Source: Theobroma cacao (taxonomy: Eukaryota > Streptophyta > Magnoliopsida > Malvales > Malvaceae). Taken from it: a stretch of DNA of 64,000 bases. The translations under genes and the position numbers were made by a program. Under the pieces are notes generated by a model. It worked only from the letters and a program-made list of their open reading frames with translations, did no database searches and was not told the origin of the DNA. The number at the start of each line of letters is the position of its first letter. The first letter of the stretch is position 1. Where the stretch lies: the NCBI RefSeq assembly GCF_000208745.1, contig NC_030850.1:1296393-1360392 (forward strand), in the 5' to 3' direction. Below are positions 50,699-60,662 of this stretch, one piece after another.

Positions 50699-51030
50699 TA
50701 GAGGCGGAGGGAGGGGGGGCTAGTAGGGGCCCCCGCCCGCTCCCCCCCTCCCCACCAAAAGCTTAAAAATTTTATAATTTTGTCTTTGTTTTGTTTTAAA
50801 ATTTTATAATTTTACTCTTTTTTAAAAAAAATTTATAATTTCATCCCTTTAAATATTAAATTTTTTATTTTTACCTCCTAAAGTTGCAAAACTTTATAAT
50901 TTTGTCTTTGTTTTGTTTTAAAAATTTATAATTTTACTTTTATTTTTTAAAAAATTTTATAGTTTCATTCCTCCAAATATTAAAATTTTTTTTTTATCTC
51001 CTCAAATATGAAATCTTGACTTTGTCGGTG
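50699..51030 (+). mobile_element. 332-bp non-autonomous hAT-like element
   Basis: Starts TAGAGGCGGAGGGAGG followed by a C/G-rich tract, ends GACTTTGTCGGTG, and is flanked by perfect GGTGTGAT direct repeats (50691-50698 and 51031-51038). Two internal 120-bp segments repeat (TTTTATAATTTTGTCTTTGTTTTG). Confidence 0.82.
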
Positions 51031-51038
51031 GGTGTGAT

Positions 51039-52330
51039 ATGTATTTTTTCAATAGAGGAATTGGGATGAAAAATCCATTGTTAACTTGATGATGAACATC
51101 TTAAGGTCCAATCATGCGTAGCAAGGAAGGTGATCATTTGAATCAACTTGAACCTCTGTTTTTGTACAAATTCCTTTTTTTTCTTTTAAGGTGAAATATA
51201 ATTTTGTAAAATTTTTTAATATAAAAAAATATGAAATAAATGAGACTAGACAGAGAAAGAAACATGGTGAGAGACACCAGCCGCAGCGGGTGAGACAAGA
51301 AAGAGAAGAAGGGAGGAAGCCAATGGGCAATGATGTTGGATGGAGATCCATGCGGAATCGAAAAACCAAAATGGTCAAGGTAAAATCTCGTTTATTGATC
51401 CAAAAAAGACGCAGCAGCTGACAGCAATGAAAAGGAGGACAATGGCAATGAGAGCAATGTTACAATGACGCCATTCACCATGTGCCTTCTTTAATGCAAT
51501 TCCCCTTCTTGTCCCATCTGCATGCATTTATATAAATGGTTGTCAGGTACGAGTGACAAGATGAAATGAATTTCTAGCAAACCATAATCAAGACAGTTCC
51601 AGTACGAGTATTCAGTTTATCACTATTACAAGGAATCTCTTTTTGCATTTGGAAATTGAGGGAGGGTGATGGAAAATACCCCTAAATTCATCGTGTTGAG
51701 AGCAGAAGGCAATAATTGATTCAAAAACCCCAAGAACGAAAACGACAATAACCACGCTTTGCACAGTTTTTCTATTCTGTGGTTGCATGAAGCTTGTGGC
51801 TGTTATATTTCTAGTCTTTAACAGAGAGCAAGTTGTCAAAGATACTCTGTTATAAAACTAAAACAGAAAGGCTTTCAAAACTTGAAAGAAAGACTATCGA
51901 TGGTTACAAAAAACTGCAAGTCTACTTCATTGATCAGATTAAAGTACAAGTTAAATATGCAGTAGGCATGATTAACACTTGTAACATACTATAGACACAG
52001 GTGTTATGGCATAAAGACAACAAACTCATGCAGCTATACACGTAGGAGATGGAATTAGTAGAAAACATGCATGACTAATGACCACTACAATGAAGCAAAG
52101 TATAACAAAAGCTTGACAAGTGTACATTATCATGCAAGTATTAACTTAACAGTGGCCTCGTAGCCAAGGCACAGCCGACTGTTGCAATACGGGTCTTTCC
52201 TTTAATTGGTCGGAATGGAAGATTTAATTCATCTGAAAAATGTTTTTTTTTTTGGAGTGACATCTGGAAAATGTTAGTAATAAAATGATCATGACCCATC
52301 GGCCTGGCGACCTGAGGCAAATAACATATC
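51039..52330. other. Flank of the second SABATH block
   Basis: 51078-51180 matches 61143-61240 (GATGATGAACATCTTAAGGTCCAATCATGCG), the resumed host flank after the transposon cluster. 51530-52330 is collinear with the upstream region of the first SABATH gene. The arginine-rich frame at 51191-51421 is unsupported. Confidence 0.6.
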
Positions 52331-52337
52331 TATAAAT
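52331..52337 (+). promoter_or_regulatory. TATA box of second SABATH gene
   Basis: TATAAAT in CTATAAATAGGGCATG, 85-91 bp upstream of the ATG, same as in copy 1. Confidence 0.75.
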
Positions 52338-52421
52338 AGGGCATGTAACATCTCATTGAGCACACAAATTTACCATCAATTATCCAGCTTGAGAGGCAGT
52401 AAAAGAGAGATAGAGATCGAG

Positions 52422-54126
52422 ATGGAAGTGGTTCAAGTGCTTCACATGAAAGGAGGAGTTGGAGAAACCAGTTATGCAAACAACTCCCTGCTTCAGGTTA
52501 TTAACTCTCCAGATATATTTACTAGTTTAAATCACAAAATCTGTTTACTAATATCAGTATACCCAAGTATCTTTTGATCTTGACAATATAGATAGGTAAG
52601 TTTGTTGACATATTCATATTTGGGAAAATATCATATTTGTCAAAAACTTTTCTAAGATATTTTGGCTTGAACTTTGGACAGCAAAAGGTGCTATCCATGA
52701 CGAAGCCAATCAGAGAGGAAGCCATGACTAAGCTCTATTGCAGCACCTACCCTGCAGGCATAGCCATCGCAGACTTGGGTTGTTCTTCAGGACCAAACAC
52801 CTTGTTTGTGGTATCTGAACTTATCAAACTGGTGGACAGTATTCGCCAAAAGCTAGGCCAAAGATCCACCGAGTATCAAGTGTTTTTGAATGACCTTCCA
52901 GGGAATGACTTCAACACGATTTTCAGGTCCTTACCCAGCTTCCAGAACAAACTGAAGAAACAACTTGGAGGTGGCAGCGGGCCATGTTTTTTCAACGGTG
53001 TCCCTGGTTCTTTCTATGGCAGGCTTTTCAGACACAATAGTCTGCATTTTGTACACTCTTCCTATAGTCTTCACTGGCTCTCTCAGGTTTAGTATCAGCA
53101 AATTTCTGAAATTATTAATGAAAAATATAGTAGCAGCAGAACGTAGTTTGCAATTTATGAGTGAACTATTATATTCCGTTCAGGTTCCCGAAGGACTGGA
53201 AAGTAATAAAGGCAACATTTACATTGCTAACACAAGCCCGCCAGACGTGCTTAAGGCATATTATGAACAATTCCAGCAAGATTTTTCATTGTTTTTGAAG
53301 TGTAGATCAGAGGAACTGGTGGAGGGAGGGCGCATGGTATTGACATTTTTGGGAAGGAGAAGCGATGACCCTTCAAGCAAAGAGTGTTGTTACATTTGGG
53401 AACTCTTGGCCATGGCTCTCAATGATATGGTCTTTGAGGTACAGAGTTACATGGACATAGATCCTACTCATGTAGGAAGAGTCCTTCTCCTTGATATATA
53501 TGTCTCCACTCATTTATATATAACTAAAAAACTAAATGAAAAGGGTAAAATACCTCTATTTTTTAAATTTTATTCGAAATTTTATATAAATTTATTAATT
53601 TTTGAAATAGATATTTTATTTTAAAAATATTTTTTACTGGACACATAGGTCTAATCGTTGATTAACCATTAATATGTCAGTTAATTTGATGATATTATAA
53701 TATTAAAAAATAATTTTATTTTTTTTATTTTAAAAATTATTATTATATAATTTTTTTTAAAAAAATCAGGGACTCATAAAAGAAGAGAAGTTGAACTCTT
53801 TCAACGTACCTAATTACTTGCCATCTCCTGCTGAGCTTAAATCTGAGGTTCTGAAGGAAAGATCCTTCACCGTCGATCGTTTGGAGGTTACTGAAGTGAA
53901 TTGGAATGCATATCAGAATGAACCTGACCTGTCTGATGCATTCAAAGATGGTGGCTACAATTTTGCAAAGTGCATAAGGGCTGTGACTGAGCCATTGCTT
54001 GCCAGCCACTTTGGTGAAGCAATCATTGATGAGGTCTTCCGGAGGTACAGAGATATCGTTGCTGATCGCATGTCCAAGGAGAAGACTGAGTTTGTCAACG
54101 TGACTATTTCCCTTATAAAAGGATAA
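52422..54126 (+). CDS. SABATH methyltransferase (salicylate/benzoate carboxyl methyltransferase-like), copy 2
   Basis: Exons are 52422-52496, 52682-53086, 53184-53438 and 53770-54126, again 25+135+85+118 = 363 aa, with the same phases as copy 1. Lys10, Gln25, [19 protein letters not shown], Trp157, Trp232 and Tyr261 are conserved. Position 156 is His (SYSLHWLSQ) where copy 1 has Gln and Clarkia salicylate methyltransferase has Met. Other differences are few, for example Gly-Gly for Gly-Arg near 133-134, NYLPS for QYTPS near 260, and changes in the cap-domain exon. Introns 1-2 align with copy 1. Intron 3 is shorter and filled with AT-rich, repeat-like sequence up to the acceptor. Likely expressed, since promoter and frame are intact. 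Substrate unknown. Confidence 0.93.
53439..53769 (+). other. Intron 3 of SABATH copy 2, repeat-filled
   Basis: After about 80 bp shared with copy 1 the intron diverges completely: 'gggtaaaatacctctattttttaaatttt', then 'ttttactggacacataggtctaatcg', then poly-A/T. The acceptor AAAAAAATCAG differs from AACAAATGCAG in copy 1, so the splice acceptor seems to come from inserted or replaced sequence. Confidence 0.65.
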
Positions 54127-56589
54127 TCATCTAAATTTCTTTAGATCAATTAGCAGTGGCTTCCCTGAAAAGCGCTTGTTCTGATGATAAAGTGGTGGCC
54201 TATATATATGTTACGCAGTTGTGATTAAAGGTTAAACTATTTCTTTGCTGCTTTTGATGTTTCAGGGTAAAACTATTTCTTGTATTGTACTCTTATGCAT
54301 CTTTATGTATGAATAAACAGATAATAAAAATCCATCTTTAATTTCCAAGAGGCTAATTTCTATTTGCCTTTTAATTTTGGTTGTCAATGATCAAACCCCC
54401 GAATTCAGGGATCACATCTATGAGTTCATGGGGAATTGAAATTCAGAAGATTCCAGGGATCACATCTTTAGCACTTGCAAATTTTCCAAGTCTATATGGA
54501 AAAGCATTTTGCAACTTTCTCTCATTCGAAAGGAACCTGGGACTGGTGTTGAAACATTGAAGATATTCAATAATTTTTTCAGAGAAAATATGAATCAGTT
54601 GAAAGAGGAAAATATCATCGAATAGCTTCATATTTTCATATTCTCGATTTCAGCATTTTAAGCTTGAATACAGAAGAGAGAGAAAATACATTTCTGCCAA
54701 AGACAAAGGCAGCCAATAAAAACGAGGGAACAAGGCGACACGGTGCACTACAACAGCTGGTACCTAGTACCTGACAACCATTTGTATAATAACATGTGGT
54801 CACTACGCTGTGCATAAAATAAAGGGAAATAACAGAAACATGTAAGCTGCATTAGAATAGCAAAACGGTGTCGGATAAGATGCTCTTCAATGAGTCACGT
54901 GAAGCAGCAGCACGTGATTTCCTTATGCACCTTTTGTACGAGCATTTGGCGCGAACCTCCATTATTGTTCCAGTGCTTGAACACCCAAAGACAGAACTCA
55001 AATTTCAACGACGGGTCAACCGAATTCACTTGAGCTGTTTCAAACCATCAAGTCGAAATCACTTTTATCCTCTCTCTTTTGTTTAACTTGGTCGGCTTAC
55101 ATTCAGCATATCGGGAGAGCTAGGAATTCTTGCAGGACATTCTAGCAGAACTCTTTCTCATGATTCTGTGCTGAATCACCTTGTGGATGATGTTCAGCTA
55201 AAGATCCAAAGTTTGCCTGCTGTTGCTGATAAGCCACATAACCGAAGATTTTTTAAATCTGGGGTCTCACTTTTCAGTGTTAATTCCTTGTGTTGTATTT
55301 GCTTGAACGCTGATACTGCTTTCTACTTGAAATATATATTTTTTCAACCAAAAACAAGATTTATTTATATATAAGTCACTGAATAATACAGTGATGGGGC
55401 GTAGCTTTAAGCTACCCGTCAAGTCTTTACACCTGAAATGGCTGCTTGGCAATTTTGACATTTGCCAATGCAAAAATAAATAAATAAAAGCATGACAAAT
55501 ACAATCATGATGCATCTTTCAAAGCTGTTCGAGAGATGAAGACTTGTTTTCTGGCAATCAAGCAGGAGAATAATATTCTTCAACAAGTCCATAACATCGA
55601 AGCAGAACAGTAGTTATCCAATGAATGCTGCGACACTGAAATTTTGCGTACTCCAACCAACCGTGCAAGTTCTGGTGCAGAAGATGTGTAATATTTCTGG
55701 TACTAAATGTAGGTAGCAATCACAGGGATAAAAATGATAAAGATCTGGCAAGCAACCTGAGACATGACTGTCATGATTCCAAGGAGCAGGATAACTGAAA
55801 AGGGGAATGCACCAACTAGGTAGTACTAGTAGGAATGGAATGTCAAATCCATTGCACTTTGATTCGTAAAAGTAGATCAGATCATCATATGCTAAGGTGG
55901 TCTCTGCACCATGGATTTGCCCGAGCCTTGTAATACTTTGTAGCAGATTTATCCTGCTTCTTTGGGTGATAAAATAAAAAATTTTCATCTATCCAAACAA
56001 AAAAAGGAGAGAACCAAGAAAACAACAGAACGAGGTTACTGGCAGCTCCCTACATCAATACCCCAATTACTACCGAGATTAGTGAAAGAGGTTGCTACAC
56101 TCGAAAGACCTTTAAATGACCAACATGACAAGATTCTCAATCTGCTATATAGTATTTCTATAATCAAATGGTATAGAAGCAATCTAAAGAATATGAGAAA
56201 AAGAAATGAGAGATTGATGAAATTGTTTCTGGGTATTTTTTTCTTAAAGAGGAGTATCTATTTGAAGAGAATTAAATGCTTGTTTGTACACACACAATTA
56301 TTTAAATATAATTACCATTCAAAAATAATTAATCAAACATTATTATGTGCCTGTGCCACATACTTTTATTAAATAATAATATATATTAATGATATATTAT
56401 TAATTAAATTAAATTACTAGATCACAAGACTTCGAAAGTTTAGTCGTAATCCAATTTGCTCTTATACTTTTATTTATTTTCACAAAGCTCTTTTTTTTAT
56501 TTTTTTTCAATGTAAAATTATGTTCCACTTTATTATTATTGAAAGTGTCTTACGTTCAACAAAGCAAACTGATGAATTATATAAGTAAG
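54127..56589. other. Spacer between SABATH copy 2 and the minus-strand fragment
   Basis: Begins with 3' UTR matching copy 1 (atttctttgctgc, TTTCAGGGTAAAACTATTTCTTGTATTGTA). Unassigned frames at 54868-55086 and 55168-55374 are not recognised. 56040-56065 shares CTACATCAATACCCCAATTAC with 40815, so blocks of the duplicated spacer persist. Confidence 0.5.
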
Positions 56590-57023
56590 GTAGACGGTAG
56601 ACTTTTAGCTAGAACGTGTGAAATTTTCTGGCTACTTGTTTGTCATTGAAACGAAAGTAGAAACCACCTTTCCATGGTTGGAAGCCAGATGCTCTGCCTC
56701 ATGTATCGCTAACCTTGTTAAAATTATAGCCACAAGCTGGAAGAACGTTGCAGAACAAGTCTTTGATAGTATCTTCTAGGATTCTCCTTGTCTTCAAAAT
56801 CACTCTTTTCTGAAAAAATTATAGCCATTGAACAGGGAAAAAAATAGAACAAATCAAGTCTAAAGCAGGTAAAAGAAAAATGAAGGCATTAGAAAAGAAT
56901 AAAGTAGTATTTGTTAAAGAAAGGAAGAGACTGTACGATAGAATTATTGGCATAGCTGATTTCTTTATCTCCCTCATTCATACAAAGAACATTTCCTATC
57001 GCAATTGCCTTCCCAACTTCCAT
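56590..57023 (-). pseudogene. SABATH methyltransferase deletion relic
   Basis: Minus strand. Exon 1 (57023 down to 56931) reads MEVGKAIAIGNVLCMNEGDKE then ISYANNSIVQ, but the following donor is TC instead of GT. After the intron the start of exon 2 (KTRRILEDTIKDLFCNVLPAC) is joined near 56735 directly to sequence matching the last 40 codons of the gene ([15 protein letters not shown]). So about 1.5 kb of gene body, including the SAM-binding core and active site, was deleted in one step. It cannot encode an enzyme. Confidence 0.88.
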
Positions 57024-58588
57024 TATGCAGTGCTCCCGATGGAATCCCCTAGCTCTTCTGGTTTTTAAAGAATTGAAATTTATTATTGGCACCCAGTAGA
57101 GAGCAAATATATCAGAAATCAAGGACTTTTACAGTCTTACTAGATATTTACAGTCTTATCTTTATTTGGACGCAAGAAAAAAAAGGTGGAAATCCCAATC
57201 CTTGGAACATCTCTATTTTTTGTGATGAATTTATATTCAACTTATGCAGAAAAACCATGCTATAAGCATGCCATACATTATAACACTTAATCATTTGTCA
57301 ACGCTAATTTATCATTGAAGTATTAGGATTTTTTTTGACACACCAACATCAGGTTAATTTGGACGGAATTAATCAAAAGGATTCAATTGCACATAATGTC
57401 AAAGAAAATGGATTTAACTGACTAGGTTTTGGATAGAGGGACTAAATTGGTAAAAATACTATAGTACAAATACTTCCTGAGTAGTTTGGCGGATATCATT
57501 GCAAGAAAGCTCCAAGTTACAAGAGGAGAGAGTCTAACACTAGTCCATATAATGTTAGAACGCAGAGTTGTACATCGGAAATATTCAGGAAATGATTCAA
57601 AATGTGTATCAATTCATTGTCTTAAAGGTTTGATTTGCTACTATCATAAGTGTGTAAAAAAATTAAAAATGATAAATTTTGAGAATATAATAAAATTTAG
57701 TTGGTGATTGTGTTTTGTACTAATCAAATCAATTGACTAAACAATCACCAATATATAGCAAGATTATTAAACTCTTATAAAATTTTTCTACAACAAAATG
57801 ATTTAAGTAATTCGAAAAATATAAAAAATAAGGAGTATATTTTCTTGAATAGAAGAGTCTCTGTTTAAAAAGAATTACTTGTATGTTTCTATAGGCTTAT
57901 TTATTGACTGAATTATTATTTAACTGCAACTCCAAATGCATGTGTCACATGCTGCATTGAATAATAATGTATATTAGTTTTATATTATAAATTTAACTAA
58001 ATTACAAGACCATTCAAATTTGTAGAAAAAAAAAAGAAAGGGGGGAAGGAAGGAAAAACTAATATTTTTATTTTGTTTATTTTTATTGTTTATGATGGAT
58101 GCGTTTGCAAGATGTGAAGAATATAGGAAAAGAAAGGAGAAATTGATGAAATTATTTCAATATAATTTCCTGCACAGACAAGTCTCTATTTAAAAAAAAA
58201 AATTAAATGTCTTGTTTGTACAGATATATTGGCAATTAAAAAATTAAAAATAAATATAATTATTACTTAATTAACTGCAACTACTGATACATGTGTCACA
58301 CGCTTTTATTGAATAATAATGTATATTAATAATTATATTACAAATTTAATAAAATTAAATTACAAAATCAATCAATATTTAAAAAGTCTAATCATGCTTC
58401 AATTTGCACTTTAACACACTTAGTGCAAGTACCAAAGACTAAGAATTTATATCTTTTATTTTTTTTAATTTAAAATTGTGTCCCGCGTTTGCCATTATTG
58501 AAAACGTCGGGACATTTTGAAAAGCTAACTCAATTATTATGTAAGGGAGACGTTAGACTTTTAACTGAAAACGTGTGAAGCTTTCTGG
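57024..58588. other. Upstream flank of the relic, then AT-rich DNA
   Basis: 57060-57300 preserves the empty-site sequence used to define the hAT insertion (AATCCTTGGAACATCTCTATTTTT at 57211). 57700-58500 is AT-rich, with two related segments about 430 bp apart (CATGTGTCACATGC, then TTGAATAATAATGTATATTA, near 57940 and 58290) and a third near 56350. No genes. Confidence 0.6.
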
Positions 58589-60662
58589 CTACTTCTTTGT
58601 CATGGAAACGACGATGGTAACCACCTTTCCACGGTTGGAAGCCAGATGCTCTGCCTCATGTATCGCTAACCTTGTGAATAACCTATCAATTATGGCATCT
58701 CCAAAGTGACTGGCAAGCAACTGTTCTGAAATAGCTCTTACATAATTCGCAATCTTCTGCCCCCTTTCGTACTTGTTCAACACGAGACCATTGCTGTTGA
58801 CGTCTTCTCCAGCATCCCAATCAACTTCAAAAACTTGTAGCCTGTCAACCTCAAAGGATCCTTCATCTTGAACAATCTCACTTACTTCTTCCTTGTAGGG
58901 TGTATAAAGAGGAATGTTGAATGAATCCAAGTCAGCCTCTTTCACAAGTCCCTAAAATGAAAAGCAATTAAAAATCCGTTTTGGTGAAACATAGTAACGT
59001 ACAGAAAGAAAATAAGTATGTATAGGAAAGAAAATAACCTCTGCCACCAAGTCACAGAGTGTTTTTGCTAGCAATTCCCAACCATAAAATTCGGTCGAGG
59101 GATCTGGGTTGCTCCTACCGATGAAAGTGAGAATCATACGCCCTCGAGGTTTTATTTCTTCTGACCGCATGCTTAAAAACGATGAGAAGTCGTCCTGAAA
59201 TTGCTTTGCATAAGCTTTAAATACATTGGGAGGACTTGATTTTGCCATGTACACATTCCACTTGTTGTTCTCAACTCCGTCTGGGACCTGACCAGTCATC
59301 CGGATATGATTAGCTAATTATTAGCCCAAGTTAATACGAAAAGAAAGAAAAAATATGAGTTTTCCAAATCCTTTATTCAGGGAAAAGGTGCCAACCTTTG
59401 ATAGCCAATGAACACTATAAGAAGAATGCATAAGATGTAGACTTCTGCTTGGGAAAAGTCTTCCATAGAAGGAACCTGGTACTCCTGATATTGAACAATG
59501 CCCTATGAGATCTCCCTTTTCTCTCTTAAGCTTCTCAAGGAAAGCAGGAACAGACCTGAAGCCATATTTGGAAATCAGACTCGGGTGATTTCAAATGCGA
59601 ATGTTGGCATGCAGGTAGAATGAAAAGAGAAATTCCATTGATAACGATATTTATTTACCAATTGTTCTATTGAAACTTTGCGATCCCAATCTTTTCTTTT
59701 TTTTTTTGAAAAGTGTGGATTTATTCTACCATTACCAATATGCCATACCAAGTCTTTTGCCTATTTGGGTGAGACTTCGTTTGTCATGAAGGAATTGGCA
59801 TGGGAAAAAGCTGTACAATTACAAAAGCTCAAGGCTGCTCGAGCAGAGATGGCAGCAAGCAGGATTCCAAAAAAACTTAATCCTGCTTCAGTACAAGAGA
59901 GAACATAAACAAGATTTAAACGTAACGACTTTGCGAAAAGGAGGTAGAGGCCTAAACAGAGCATGGCGAGAGAGGACCCAAAATGGCCATCCGCATGAGA
60001 CAGGACAAATCAAGAAGAGGCAAAAGGGACGTCCGTTTTCCAAAGTCAGAGACCAATCCATCAAAAGAAGCGAGAAGCCAAGCGAACCCCAAAACAGGGA
60101 AGAAGAAGACCCCCAAATTGGAGGTCCAATTATGTACGGCCAAGGTTTTCTTGTATGATCCAACCATTTATTTTCTTCTTTTTTTAATAATAAAAGAAGG
60201 GACTGACCTGAAAATGGCGTTGAAGTCAGTTCCTGGAAGATCATTTAGAAACATTTGAAACTCAGGTGATTTGAGCTGTGCTTGTTGGCATATCTCTTGA
60301 ACACTGCCAATGACTTCAGAGATTGTTAAGAAGGTGTTTGGCCCTGAAGAACAACCCAAATCTGCCACTTTAATACAAGTTGGAAGTACGTTGCACAACA
60401 AGTCTTTGATAGTATGTACAAGGATTCTCCTTGTCTCTCAAAATCACTGTTTTCTGAAAGAATATAGCCAATTAAAAAAAATTAGAGCACATTGAGTCTA
60501 AAGCTGGTATAAGAAAAATGAAGGCGTTAGAAATGGAAAATGTACTATATTTTAAAGAAAGGAAGAGACTTGTATCATAGAATTGTTGGCATAGCTGATT
60601 TCTCTATCTCCCTCATTCATGCAAAAACCATTTGCTACAGCAGTTGCTTCCCCAACTTCCAT
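58589..60662 (-). CDS. SABATH methyltransferase, third type, nearly intact (possible pseudogene)
   Basis: Five exons in transcript order: 60570-60662, about 60208-60426, 59396-59555, 59039-59287 and 58589-58951. It has an extra intron (after FNAIFR) compared with the plus-strand copies. Motifs kept: [86 protein letters not shown] and [18 protein letters not shown]. The tail runs to SMTKK. The start of exon 2 has one extra base relative to the relics at 41151 and 56590 (TTGAGAGACAAGG versus TTGAAGACAAGG), shifting the frame. A weak alternative acceptor just downstream (GAGAG before ACAAGG) could restore it at the cost of a few residues. Intron 2 is expanded by foreign sequence. Trp and aromatic pocket positions differ from the plus-strand genes (FYGWELL). 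Confidence 0.75.
59700..60150 (+). other. Foreign ORF fragment inside a SABATH intron
   Basis: The plus strand has a frame containing [20 protein letters not shown] then [20 protein letters not shown] and a stop at 59906. Lysine/arginine-rich, moderately GC-rich sequence follows to 60140. This block is absent from the same intron of the 41151-42357 pseudogene. The look is of a captured exon from another gene; I do not recognise the source. Confidence 0.45.

Noticed and set aside
51191..51421. Arginine-rich 76-codon plus ORF
   Set aside because: Overlaps an equally long minus frame and lies in duplicated intergenic flank; no homologue at the matching position of the paralogous block.
38493..54126. 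Calling the SABATH genes caffeine or theobromine synthases
   Set aside because: The Trp232/Tyr261 pocket and overall motifs are closer to carboxyl methyltransferases. The xanthine label is often transferred by automated annotation.
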